Assembly (NCBI RefSeq): GCF_003202205.1
Contig: NZ_PDOG01000008.1
Coordinates: 65,021-129,020, forward strand
Length of the DNA stretch: 64,000 nucleotides
Source of the DNA: Halomonas sp. LBP4
GTDB taxonomy: Bacteria; Pseudomonadota; Gammaproteobacteria; Pseudomonadales; Halomonadaceae
Direction: 5' to 3'
Below the pieces are notes generated by a model. The model did no database searches. It was not told where the DNA came from and saw only the letters and a list, made by a program, of their open reading frames with translations. A program made the translations under genes and the position numbers. Shown piece by piece: positions 43,057 through 50,900 of this stretch (within the stretch, counting starts at the first letter, position 1; the number at the start of each line of letters is the position of its first letter).

Positions 43057-44810
43057 GCAGTCTCTCCTGGGGTCGGGGAACCGGAATCGCTCAGGGCGGA
43101 TGCCGTCTCGTGGCGCTTCCCGGCGGCGTGTAAGCCGGCGATATGGCCGAAGGTCATGGCCGGGCCGAGGTTGATGCCGCCGGCCGGGTAGTAGCCGCCC
43201 ATGATGCTGGCCATATCGGTGCCGGCGGCGTAGAGGCCGGGGATCGGTGTGCCGTCGCCATCGAGCACCTGGGCGTGCTCGTTGATCTTGAGGCCGGCGA
43301 AGGTGCCGAAGCAGCCGGGCACCACCTTCACCGCGTAGAAGGGGCCCTGGTCCAGGGGGGCCACGCAGGGGTTGGGGCCGTGAGCCGGGTCGCCCTGCTT
43401 GCGGTTGTAGGGAGTGGAGCCGCGGTCGAACTCCGGGTCCTCGCCCCGGGCGGCGTGGCGGTTGTAGTCGGCTACCGTGGCCGCGAGTCCGTCCGGGTTG
43501 ATGCCGCACTGGCGGGCCAGCTCCTCCAGGGTCCTGCCGGCCTTGAGGTAGCCCTTCCTGATCCAACGCCGGAAGGGCACCGGCGCCGGTCGGGTGATGC
43601 CGATCCCGTAGCGGCGCTGGAAGCCGTGGGTGCAGATCAGCCAGGAGCAGAGCTCCTCTCCCTCGGGCACGGCCTTGACCATGGCGTCCACGTAGTCGTA
43701 GTAACCGCTGGCCTCGTTGACGAAGCGCCTGCCGTTCCTGAGCACGCCGATGATGCCCGGCTTGCCGCGGTCGATGATGTGCGGGAAGTGACCGACATGG
43801 CCGTCCTGGTAGGGGACCACCGAGACCGGCGCCCAGGCCACCGGCGAGTAGAGGCTGGTGTCGACCTCGCCGCCCACCGACTCGCCGAGGCGCAGGCCGT
43901 CGCCATTGGCGGAGGGGGGCGGCAGCGGCCAGTGTTCCTCGCCCGTGGGGGTGTGCGGGAAGAGCTCCTTGCGCCGCGCGATGTCCCAGGGGAAACCGCC
44001 GGCGGCCAGCACCACGCCCCGCCGGGCGGTCAGGTTGATCTCGCCATCCGGTGTCTCCACCACCACGCCGGTGACGCGCGCGCCCTCCTTGATCAGGCGA
44101 CGGGCCGGCGTCGAGACCCGGGTCTCGACGCCCAGCTCGTCGGCGGATTTCGCCAGTCGCCCGGTCAGGGCCACGCCGTTGACCAGCTGCATGGCCCGGC
44201 CGTAGCGGGCCAGATCATAGAGATGGCGAGTGAAGCGCTTGGTGACGTGGACGAAGGACCTGAAGGAGCGGGTGACGGTCAGGAAGGCCATCAGATCCGG
44301 CCCGGCCTGGATCGGCATGCCCAGGAAAGCGGTCTCCGGCATGGTCCTGCGCAGCTTCTTCAGCGTCTTCCTGTCGAGCTGGCGGCCATCGAAGGGGGCG
44401 GCAATCACCGAGCGGCCGCCGGTGCCGGCGCCGGGGGTATCGCCATGCACATCGGCGATGGCGTTGCCGTCGGCGAATTGCAGGGCGGTGTTGTCGTGGA
44501 AGAAGGCGACCATCCTGGGCGCGGCATCGAGGAAGGCGTCGATCTTCGCGGGATCGTAGCGCTCGCCCAGCTCATGGCGCAGGTAGGTGCGCACCGTCTC
44601 CGGGTCCTCGTCGATCCCGGCGGCCTTGGCCAAGGGGTTGAGCGGGGTCCACATCCAGCCGCCCGACCAGGCGGTGGCACCGCCCAGCCCCTCGGCCTTC
44701 TCCACCACCACCACCTTCAGGCCATGCCAGGCGGCGGTGACGGCGGCGGACATGCCGGCCGCGCCGGAGCCCACCACCACCAGATCGAAGTCTTGCTGTC
44801 TGTCGGTCAT
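43053..44810 (-). CDS. FAD-dependent dehydrogenase, 3-ketosteroid-dehydrogenase-like (module C)
   Basis: A 585-aa flavoprotein: LVVVGSGAAGMSAAVTAAW, VEKAEGLGGATAWSGGWMWTPLNP, RFVNEASGYYDYV and MGGYYPAGGINLGPAMTFGH, with Tyr541 and Gly545 in the putative catalytic Y-x-x-x-G. It leads a FAD-NIPSNAP-TIM operon on the minus strand, preceded by two IclR-type boxes. By motif wording it is closest to module A (GGxTAWSGGWMW in both). Confidence 0.86.
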   Translation of the reverse strand: MTDRQQDFDLVVVGSGAAGMSAAVTAAWHGLKVVVVEKAEGLGGATAWSGGWMWTPLNPLAKAAGIDEDPETVRTYLRHELGERYDPAKIDAFLDAAPRMVAFFHDNTALQFADGNAIADVHGDTPGAGTGGRSVIAAPFDGRQLDRKTLKKLRRTMPETAFLGMPIQAGPDLMAFLTVTRSFRSFVHVTKRFTRHLYDLARYGRAMQLVNGVALTGRLAKSADELGVETRVSTPARRLIKEGARVTGVVVETPDGEINLTARRGVVLAAGGFPWDIARRKELFPHTPTGEEHWPLPPPSANGDGLRLGESVGGEVDTSLYSPVAWAPVSVVPYQDGHVGHFPHIIDRGKPGIIGVLRNGRRFVNEASGYYDYVDAMVKAVPEGEELCSWLICTHGFQRRYGIGITRPAPVPFRRWIRKGYLKAGRTLEELARQCGINPDGLAATVADYNRHAARGEDPEFDRGSTPYNRKQGDPAHGPNPCVAPLDQGPFYAVKVVPGCFGTFAGLKINEHAQVLDGDGTPIPGLYAAGTDMASIMGGYYPAGGINLGPAMTFGHIAGLHAAGKRHETASALSDSGSPTPGETA

Positions 44811-44821
44811 TGCCAGTCCTC

Positions 44822-44859
44822 TGGAACGCTATTCCATACAAATTTAGAACAAAGTTCCA
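44822..44859. promoter_or_regulatory. Two IclR-type boxes before flavoprotein C
   Basis: TGGAACGCTATTCCA (44822-44836) is a perfect TGGAA-N5-TTCCA palindrome, and TAGAACAAAGTTCCA (44845-44859) is a second copy 8 nt away. They lie 12-49 nt upstream of the flavoprotein start on the minus strand, where a repressor would block transcription. Best matches in the window to the E. coli IclR consensus. Confidence 0.68.
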
Positions 44860-44927
44860 CTTATTGCAATGGGCAGGCATCGTCAACCCCGGGGTGTGCC
44901 CGGGGGCCGTGACGGGGGAACGGTGAT

Positions 44928-45884
44928 TCAAGCGACGGGCAGGAGGCCGTAGTGGGTCATCAGCCCGATCACCAGGCTGATGGTGACGAAGGAGGCCAGG
45001 GTGCCGACCATCAGGGCGGCGGCACTGACCCCGCCCAGGCCATAGCGCTGGCCGAACAGCGGAAAGACGCTGATCATCGGGGCACAGGCGAACAGCAGGG
45101 CACCGGTCAGCAGCATGGGGTCCGCCTCTGGCAGCAGCAGGAAGATGCCGAGCACGGCAAGGGGGTGCAGCAGCAGCTTGCCGACGACGATCTGGCCGAC
45201 GTCGCCGGCCATGCCGCGGACCTGAAGCCCATACAGGGAGCCGCCGATCACGAACAGCGCGGCGGGACCGGCGGCATCGGCCAACATGTCGATGGCCTTG
45301 GCCAGCGGGCCCGGCAGGGCGAGGCCCGATATGGCGAGCAGCACGCCCACCACCAGGCCAATCAGGATGGGATTGCGCACCAGGCGCACGAAGGTCTTGC
45401 GGGCCACCGTGACGATACCGGTGCCGCTCTGGCGGCCTGCTTCGGCGAGGATCAGTGCCGCCGGGATGATCAACAGGTTCTCGATCACCATGTTGAGGGC
45501 CAGCAGGACCGCCGCCGGCGAGGCGCCGAGCACCATGGCGGCCACGGGGTAGCCGATGAAGCCGCTGTTGGAGGCAGCCATGCCCAGGGCGTGCATGGCG
45601 CCCTCGCTGAGTGATTTCCCTTGCAAGCCCAGGGTCAGCAGCAGAGCGAAGCCGAACACCACCAGGGAGCCCAGCCCATAGGCCAGCAGGTAATGGGGCT
45701 GGAGGACCTCGTCGAGGGGGTTCTGGGTCAGGGCCCGGATGACCAGGGAGGGCAGGGCGCAGTACATGACGAAGGTGCCCACGCCCTGGAGCTGCTCACG
45801 GGTGATGATGCCGCCGGCCATGATCACATAGCCCACGCCGATCAGCAGGAAGATCGGGGTGGTGATGGCGAGGATCTCGAGCAC
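44928..45884 (-). CDS. AEC (auxin efflux carrier) family transporter
   Basis: A 318-aa membrane protein with about ten hydrophobic segments in two five-helix halves and the family start LEILAITTPIFLLIGVGYV. Translation begins at GTG (45882-45884) with AAGGAGG well placed. AEC proteins in bacteria carry malonate, malate and similar acids. It lies 45 nt downstream of an IclR gene on the same strand, so the two are probably co-transcribed. Confidence 0.86.
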   Translation of the reverse strand: MLEILAITTPIFLLIGVGYVIMAGGIITREQLQGVGTFVMYCALPSLVIRALTQNPLDEVLQPHYLLAYGLGSLVVFGFALLLTLGLQGKSLSEGAMHALGMAASNSGFIGYPVAAMVLGASPAAVLLALNMVIENLLIIPAALILAEAGRQSGTGIVTVARKTFVRLVRNPILIGLVVGVLLAISGLALPGPLAKAIDMLADAAGPAALFVIGGSLYGLQVRGMAGDVGQIVVGKLLLHPLAVLGIFLLLPEADPMLLTGALLFACAPMISVFPLFGQRYGLGGVSAAALMVGTLASFVTISLVIGLMTHYGLLPVA

Positions 45885-45929
45885 TACGGCCTCCTTGCCG
45901 GCGCGTGGGGACGTACGGGTGGTGGGGGA

Positions 45930-46709
45930 TCAGCTGAACAGGCGTGACGAGGCGCTGGCCTGGGAGAGCTCCGCCGCCGCGGCCATCAGGCGCGGCCCCA
46001 GGGCCTGGACGCGCTCGGCATCGAGCCGCACGCTGGGCCCGGCGATGCTCAGTGCCCCGATGGGGTGGCCGTCGAGCGGGTGGCGCACCAGGGCCGCCAT
46101 GGCCGTCGTGCCCGGCCCCATGCTGTCGCTGACCCAGCTGTAGCCACGCTCACGGGTCTGGCGCAGGTGCTCGAACACGGCCTCGCGAGTGCGGGGGGCC
46201 CCGGGACCCACCGGATGGTCGGTTTCCAGGCCCTGGGCGTCGATCAGGGCGGTGGCCGCCTCGTCGCTGAGGTCGGCCAGCCAGGCATGACCGCTGGCGG
46301 TGCAGAACAGCGGCGCCTCACGGCCCATGTCCGGGTCGTAGCGCAGCCCGGTGCGTGCGCCCTGGGCCTTGGCGATCCAGGTGAGGTGCTGGCCCTCGAT
46401 GACCGAGAGGCGCACCAGCTCACCGCTCTCCTCGGCCAGGCGGTCGAGGATCGGCTGGATGACGTCGCTGGCCCCGGTGCTCGCCAGGTAGCTCAGTCCC
46501 ATGGCCATCAGTCGCGTGGTGAGCCGGTAGCGCTGGGTATTCGGATCCTGGCGGACGTGGCCGAGCCGGATCAGTTCATTGCAGATGCGGTGGGCCGCGC
46601 TCTTGGGAATGCGCAGTCGATCCGCGATGACCAGCAATGGCATGCCCTCGGCGTCTTCCGAGAGGATTTCCAGCACCCCCAGGGTGCGTTCGATCAGGCT
46701 ACCCGCCAT
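45930..46709 (-). CDS. IclR-family transcriptional regulator (paralogue 2)
   Basis: A 259-aa regulator: winged helix ERTLGVLEILSEDAEGMPLL with SAAHRICNELIRLGHVRQ, and an effector domain with GLRYDPDMGREAPLFCTASGHAWLADL, MGPGTTAMAALVRHP and ALSIAGPSVRLD. It is highly similar to the IclR at 25123 and marks the other border of the flavoprotein region. A weak box TAGAATGGTGTTTTG lies at 46744-46758 upstream, possibly for autoregulation. Confidence 0.92.
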   Translation of the reverse strand: MAGSLIERTLGVLEILSEDAEGMPLLVIADRLRIPKSAAHRICNELIRLGHVRQDPNTQRYRLTTRLMAMGLSYLASTGASDVIQPILDRLAEESGELVRLSVIEGQHLTWIAKAQGARTGLRYDPDMGREAPLFCTASGHAWLADLSDEAATALIDAQGLETDHPVGPGAPRTREAVFEHLRQTRERGYSWVSDSMGPGTTAMAALVRHPLDGHPIGALSIAGPSVRLDAERVQALGPRLMAAAAELSQASASSRLFS

Positions 46710-46771
46710 GGTGGCTATCCATTTGTTGTGAAAACTCGAATTCTAGAATGGTGTTTTGGAAATTGCACCCA

Positions 46772-47563
46772 TCAGCTGACGCTGGTGCGGATTAGTCGGG
46801 CCTTGTCCTGCAGCAGCGGAAGGTACTGGCGGATCAGGGTATCGAAGTCGACCCGGGCGGCATTGGTACTGATGTTGATCGCGCCCAGCAGCCGGCCGTT
46901 GGCATCGAAGGCCGGCACGGCCACCGAGCGCAGGCCGGAGTCGAGCTCCTGGTCGGCGATGGCGTAGCCCTGCTGGCGCACCTTGAGGATGCACCGCTTG
47001 AGCTCGGCCTTGTCGGTGATGGTCTTGTCGGTATGCTTCTCGAGGACCACCCGCGCCAGGAAGGCGTCGAGCTCGGCATCCGGCAGCTGGGCCAGCAGCA
47101 CCCGTCCCATGGAGGTGTGGGCCGCGGGCAGGCGCGTGCCCACCGAGAGGGTGATGGCCATCAGTCGGTGGCGTGACGAGGAGCGCGCCACGTAGGTGAC
47201 GTCGTCGCCGTCCAGCACGCCCAGCGACGAGGACTCGCCACACTCGGTGGTGATGTCCTCGAGAATCTGCTGGATCACGCTGCGGTAGTTGTTGGCGGAA
47301 AGGAACGCATAGCCGAGGTTCAGCACCTTGGGGGCCAGCTCGAAGTGGCGCTGCTGCTTGCGGACATAGCCCAGGGCATGCAGGGTCAGCAGGAAACGTC
47401 GCGCCCGGGCACGGTTCATGCCGGTGCGCGCCGCCACCTCGCTGAGCGTCATGCGCGGGTGGGCCTCGTCGAAGGCCAGGATGACCTCGAGGCCACTGGC
47501 CAGTGCCGTGACGAAGTCGCGATCGTCGGGGTTCAGTGCCTCGTCCTGCATAGACGTTTCCAT
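46772..47563 (-). CDS. IclR-family regulator of the PcaR/PcaU/PobR type
   Basis: A 263-aa regulator of the beta-ketoadipate-pathway IclR subgroup: FVTALASGLEVILAFDEAHP with TLSEVAARTGMNRARARRFLLTL as winged helix, then YVRKQQRHFELAPKVLNLGYAFLS and an effector domain ending TLIRQYLPLLQDKARLIR. Divergent from pcaB, with a PcaR-like box in the shared region (47619-47633). PcaR normally activates or represses pca genes in response to beta-ketoadipate; PcaU responds to protocatechuate. Which inducer applies is not visible. Confidence 0.88.
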   Translation of the reverse strand: METSMQDEALNPDDRDFVTALASGLEVILAFDEAHPRMTLSEVAARTGMNRARARRFLLTLHALGYVRKQQRHFELAPKVLNLGYAFLSANNYRSVIQQILEDITTECGESSSLGVLDGDDVTYVARSSSRHRLMAITLSVGTRLPAAHTSMGRVLLAQLPDAELDAFLARVVLEKHTDKTITDKAELKRCILKVRQQGYAIADQELDSGLRSVAVPAFDANGRLLGAINISTNAARVDFDTLIRQYLPLLQDKARLIRTSVS

Positions 47564-47618
47564 CCGTCGTTATCCTTGGTCGTGTTGCCGGAGAACCGTG
47601 GTCTAATCTAGCATATTT

Positions 47619-47633
47619 GTTCGAAATACGAAC
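47619..47633. promoter_or_regulatory. PcaR-like operator before pcaB
   Basis: GTTCGAAATACGAAC, a perfect GTTCG-N5-CGAAC inverted repeat, lies between the divergent pcaR-like gene and pcaB, 72 nt before the pcaB start. Confidence 0.7.
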
Positions 47634-47704
47634 ACTTGTGCGACCATGGGTGGAGCCTGTCCCCCCCTCGGCCGAGGCCCCACGTAACCACCGGAGAGAC
47701 CGTC

Positions 47705-49045
47705 ATGCCTGCCGCCCTGATCCAGCACCCCTTCATGAGTCAACCGGCGCTGGCCGAGTGCAACGCCCAGGCCATGGTCGATGCCATGCTGGCCTTCGAG
47801 CTGGCCCTGGCCGAGGTCCAGGAGGCCCGCGGGGCGATGCCCGAGGGGGCCAGCCGCACCATGCGCGAGACTCTCGAGGCCCACACCTTCGATTGTGACG
47901 CCATCGCCGCCGGTATCGCCACCGGCGGCAACGCCGCCATTCCCTTCGTCAAGCAGGGCCGCGCCGCCCTGCCGGAGGCGCTCAAGCGCTACTGGCACCA
48001 GGGCGCCACCAGCCAGGACGTGGTCGACAGTGCCCTGATGCTGTTGCTGGGGCCGCGGCTGACCTCCCTCGACGCCCTGCTGGTGCGCTGCCGGGCCGCG
48101 GCGATCGATCTGATGGCCGCCCATGAGGGTACCGTGATGGTGGGCCGCACCCTGATGCAGCAGGCGCTGCCGATCACCTTCGGCGTCAAGGTGGCTCATT
48201 GGGCCATCGGCCTGGAGCAGGCGCGCCGCCGGCTGGCGGCGGTCGAGCTGCCGGTGCAGTTCGGCGGCGCCGTGGGGGTGCACTCCGGCTGGGACGACCT
48301 GGGCCTCGATTTCATGGACGCGCTCGCCGAGCGGCTGGAGCTGGATGCCGCCGTGCTGCCCTGGCATACCGATCGCCAGCCGATCCATGCCCTGGGCACT
48401 GCCCTGGATGCGGTGGCCGGTGCCGCCGAAAAGCTGGCCCTGGACGTCGCCCTGCTGACCCAGACCGAGGTGGGTGAGGTGGCCGAGCCGGCCGGCGAGG
48501 GCATGGGCGAGTCCTCCTCCATGCCGCACAAGCGCAACCCGGTGCGCTGCGCGCTGATCCGCGGCGCGGCCCGTCAGGTCCATGGCCACACCACGGTGCT
48601 GCTCAACGCCGCCGCCCAGCCACTGGAGCGGGGGCTCGGCGAGTGGCACGCCGAGTGGGCGCCGCTGGTCGACAGCGCGCTGCTGCTCGAGGGCACGCTG
48701 GAGCAGGCGGCGGTGCTGCTCGAGGGGCTGGCGGTGCACCCCGAGGCGATGCGGCGCAACCTGGCGGCGACCGGTGGCGGCATCATGGCCGAGCCGGTGT
48801 CGCGGCTACTGGCGCCGGTGGTCGGCCCGGACGCGGCCAAGCGCATCAGCGCCGAGGCCGCCGAGGCGGCGCGCCTGCGGGGCCGCCCCTACGCCGAGGC
48901 GCTCGAGGCTCATCCCGAAATGCAGAAGAACGTGCAGGGGGAGCTGGGCCCCGAGGCTCTGCGCCAGGCCACGGACCCGGCCTTATACCTTGGTAGTAGC
49001 AAGGCCCAGGTGCAGCGAGCCATTAACTGGCTAACAAATATGTAG
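47705..49045 (+). CDS. pcaB: 3-Carboxy-cis,cis-muconate cycloisomerase
   Basis: A 446-aa member of the fumarase/aspartase superfamily carrying the signature GESSSMPHKRNPVRC. It converts 3-carboxy-cis,cis-muconate to 4-carboxymuconolactone, the step between PcaHG and PcaDC. TGATSQD-like KRYWHQGATSQDVVDSAL and the C-terminal ALRQATDPALYLGSSKAQV also fit the family. The ATG at 47705 has a GGAGAG site; an upstream in-frame ATG at 47636 would overlap the operator region and is rejected. Confidence 0.92.
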   Translation: MPAALIQHPFMSQPALAECNAQAMVDAMLAFELALAEVQEARGAMPEGASRTMRETLEAHTFDCDAIAAGIATGGNAAIPFVKQGRAALPEALKRYWHQGATSQDVVDSALMLLLGPRLTSLDALLVRCRAAAIDLMAAHEGTVMVGRTLMQQALPITFGVKVAHWAIGLEQARRRLAAVELPVQFGGAVGVHSGWDDLGLDFMDALAERLELDAAVLPWHTDRQPIHALGTALDAVAGAAEKLALDVALLTQTEVGEVAEPAGEGMGESSSMPHKRNPVRCALIRGAARQVHGHTTVLLNAAAQPLERGLGEWHAEWAPLVDSALLLEGTLEQAAVLLEGLAVHPEAMRRNLAATGGGIMAEPVSRLLAPVVGPDAAKRISAEAAEAARLRGRPYAEALEAHPEMQKNVQGELGPEALRQATDPALYLGSSKAQVQRAINWLTNM

Positions 49046-49079
49046 CCATATGATTTCATTGTATAAAATTTCAACCTCA

Positions 49080-49108
49080 AGAGGGCTGGCTCGGTCAGCC
49101 CTCTTTTT
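49080..49108 (+). terminator. Rho-independent terminator after pcaB
   Basis: AGAGGGCTG (49080-49088) pairs with CAGCCCTCT (49096-49104) around a 7-nt loop and runs into a T-tract (to 49108). It separates pcaB from pcaIJF, which have their own operator boxes. Confidence 0.85.
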
Positions 49109-49143
49109 CATGGTTTGACGGCGGTGGCTGGAGGGATTATTTT

Positions 49144-49177
49144 GTTCGTATCACAAACCTATGTTCGTATATCGAAC
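49144..49177. promoter_or_regulatory. Tandem PcaR-like boxes before pcaI
   Basis: GTTCGTATCACAAAC (49144-49158, imperfect) and GTTCGTATATCGAAC (49163-49177, perfect GTTCG-N5-CGAAC) are 4 nt apart and end 53 nt before the pcaI start. This matches the location of the known PcaR site at pcaIJ promoters in Pseudomonas. Confidence 0.7.
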
Positions 49178-49230
49178 TATCGATGGTCGGCTCTTCCGGC
49201 ATCGGCTGAACCACCAGGAGGCGAACCAAG

Positions 49231-50061
49231 ATGGCCGAATTTCTCAGCCTGCATGACGCGGTTGCACGCTACGTCGAGGACGGCGCCACCGTGGCCATGG
49301 AGGGCTTTACCCACCTGATTCCCTTTGCCGCGGGTCACGAGGTGATCCGTCAGGGCAAGCGGGACCTGACCCTGATCCGCCTGACCCCCGACCTGATCTA
49401 CGACCAGCTGATCGGCGCGGGCTGCGCGAAGAAGGTGATCTTCTCCTGGGGCGGCAACCCCGGCGTGGGTTCGCTGCACCGCCTGCGCGATGCCGTCGAG
49501 AAGGGCTGGCCCCGCAGGATCGAGATCCTCGAGCACAGCCACGCCGCCATGGCCTGCGCCTTCGAGGCCGGCGCCGCCGGCCTGCCACTGGCGGTACTGC
49601 GCGGCTACGTGGGCAGCGAGCTGCCCAACGTCAACGACCAGATCAAGTTCATCGAGTGCCCGTTCACCGGCGAGCGCCTGGCGGCGGTGCCCGCGGTGCG
49701 CCCGGACGTCTCCATCGTTCACGCCCAGAAGGCCGACCGGAAAGGCAACGTGCTGGTGGAAGGCATCGTCGGCGTGCAGAAGGAAGCCGTGCTGGCCGCC
49801 AAGCACAGCATCGTCACCGTCGAGGAGATCGTCGATGACCTGACCACGCAGTCGGACTACCATCCCAACGCCTGCGTGATCCCGGGCTGGGCCATCGACG
49901 CCATCGCCGTGGCCCAGAAGGGGGCCTACCCCTCCTATGCCCACGGCTACTACGACCGCGACAATCGCTTCTACAAGGAGTGGGACGCCATCGCCCGCGA
50001 TCGCGACGCCTTCACCCAGTGGCTTGAGGAAAACGTCTACAACGCAGGAGGAGAGTCCTGA
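49231..50061 (+). CDS. pcaI: 3-Oxoadipate CoA-transferase subunit A
   Basis: A 276-aa CoA-transferase alpha subunit that with the next gene transfers CoA from succinyl-CoA to 3-oxoadipate. Landmarks are AMEGFTHLIPFAAGHEVIRQ, FSWGGNPGVGSLHRLRDAVEKGWP and HAQKADRKGNVLVEGIVG. Length and sequence are of the longer CatI type rather than the ~230-aa PcaI of P. putida. CAGGAGG precedes the ATG. It also serves the hydroxyquinol branch, whose product is 3-oxoadipate. Confidence 0.92.
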   Translation: MAEFLSLHDAVARYVEDGATVAMEGFTHLIPFAAGHEVIRQGKRDLTLIRLTPDLIYDQLIGAGCAKKVIFSWGGNPGVGSLHRLRDAVEKGWPRRIEILEHSHAAMACAFEAGAAGLPLAVLRGYVGSELPNVNDQIKFIECPFTGERLAAVPAVRPDVSIVHAQKADRKGNVLVEGIVGVQKEAVLAAKHSIVTVEEIVDDLTTQSDYHPNACVIPGWAIDAIAVAQKGAYPSYAHGYYDRDNRFYKEWDAIARDRDAFTQWLEENVYNAGGES

Positions 50062-50834
50062 TGAGCATCGAATACACCTCCGCGGAAATGATGACCGTCA
50101 CCGCCGCTCGCGCCCTGGAGAACGGCATGACCTGCTTCGTCGGCATCGGCTTGCCCAGCGAGGCGGCCAACCTGGCGCGCCTGACCCATGCCCCCGACGT
50201 GGTGCTGATCTACGAATCCGGCACCCTGCAGACCAAGCCCGAGGTGCTGCCGCTCTCCATCGGCGACGGCGAGCTGTGCGAGTCGGCGCTGACCACCGTC
50301 GCGGTGCCGGAGATGTTTCGCTACTGGCTGCAGGGCGGGAAGGTCAGCGTGGGCTTCCTGGGCACCGCCCAGATCGACCGCTTCGCCAACCTCAACACCA
50401 CCCTGATCGGCGACTACCATGATCCCAAGGTGCGGCTGCCGGGCGGGGGTGGGGCTCCCGAAATTGCGACGAATGCGGGAGAGGTCTTCATCACCCTGAA
50501 GCACTCCAAGCGCGCCTTCGTCAAGGACGTGGACTTCGTCACCACCCTGGGCTTCGGCCGCGACGGCAAGGGCCGCGACGGCGTGCCCAACATCGGCAAG
50601 GGCCCCACGCGCGTCATTACCGACCTCTGCGTGATGAAGCCCGACCCCGAGACCAAGGAGCTGACGGTCGTCTCGCTGCACCCGGGAGTGACCCGCGAGG
50701 ACGTGTGTGATGCCACCGGCTGGGAGATCCGTTTCGCCGACGAACTCGAGAACACCCCGGAGCCCTCGGCCCACGAGCTCGAGATCCTGCGCGACTTGAA
50801 AGCGCGTACCGACCGCAAGCACGCCGGCGAGTAA
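50061..50834 (+). CDS. pcaJ: 3-Oxoadipate CoA-transferase subunit B
   Basis: A 257-aa beta subunit of the CatJ type; catalytic Glu near residue 52 in VLIYESGTLQ, FVGIGLPSEAANLAR, and LGTAQIDRFANLNTTLIGDY. Start overlaps the pcaI stop by one base. Ends 66 nt before pcaF. Confidence 0.92.
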   Translation: MSIEYTSAEMMTVTAARALENGMTCFVGIGLPSEAANLARLTHAPDVVLIYESGTLQTKPEVLPLSIGDGELCESALTTVAVPEMFRYWLQGGKVSVGFLGTAQIDRFANLNTTLIGDYHDPKVRLPGGGGAPEIATNAGEVFITLKHSKRAFVKDVDFVTTLGFGRDGKGRDGVPNIGKGPTRVITDLCVMKPDPETKELTVVSLHPGVTREDVCDATGWEIRFADELENTPEPSAHELEILRDLKARTDRKHAGE

Positions 50835-50900
50835 ATTCGCCTCAAGACTGTCTATGCTTCGCTCGTCGCGTTTCAGGTGCGAATTTCAGGAGATTTATCA

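Noticed and set aside
44887..44905. CCCCGGG/CCCGGGG hairpin after the AEC gene
   Set aside because: The 7-bp stem lacks a T-tract and could arise by chance in GC-rich DNA; not listed as a terminator.
43143..44912. A 589-codon open frame on the plus strand
   Set aside because: It is the mirror of flavoprotein C with low-complexity composition; the minus-strand gene has clear FAD motifs and a ribosome site.
46710..46771. A clear IclR-type box between the two IclR genes
   Set aside because: TAGAATGGTGTTTTG has only one good half site, so it is mentioned as weak and not listed as an operator.
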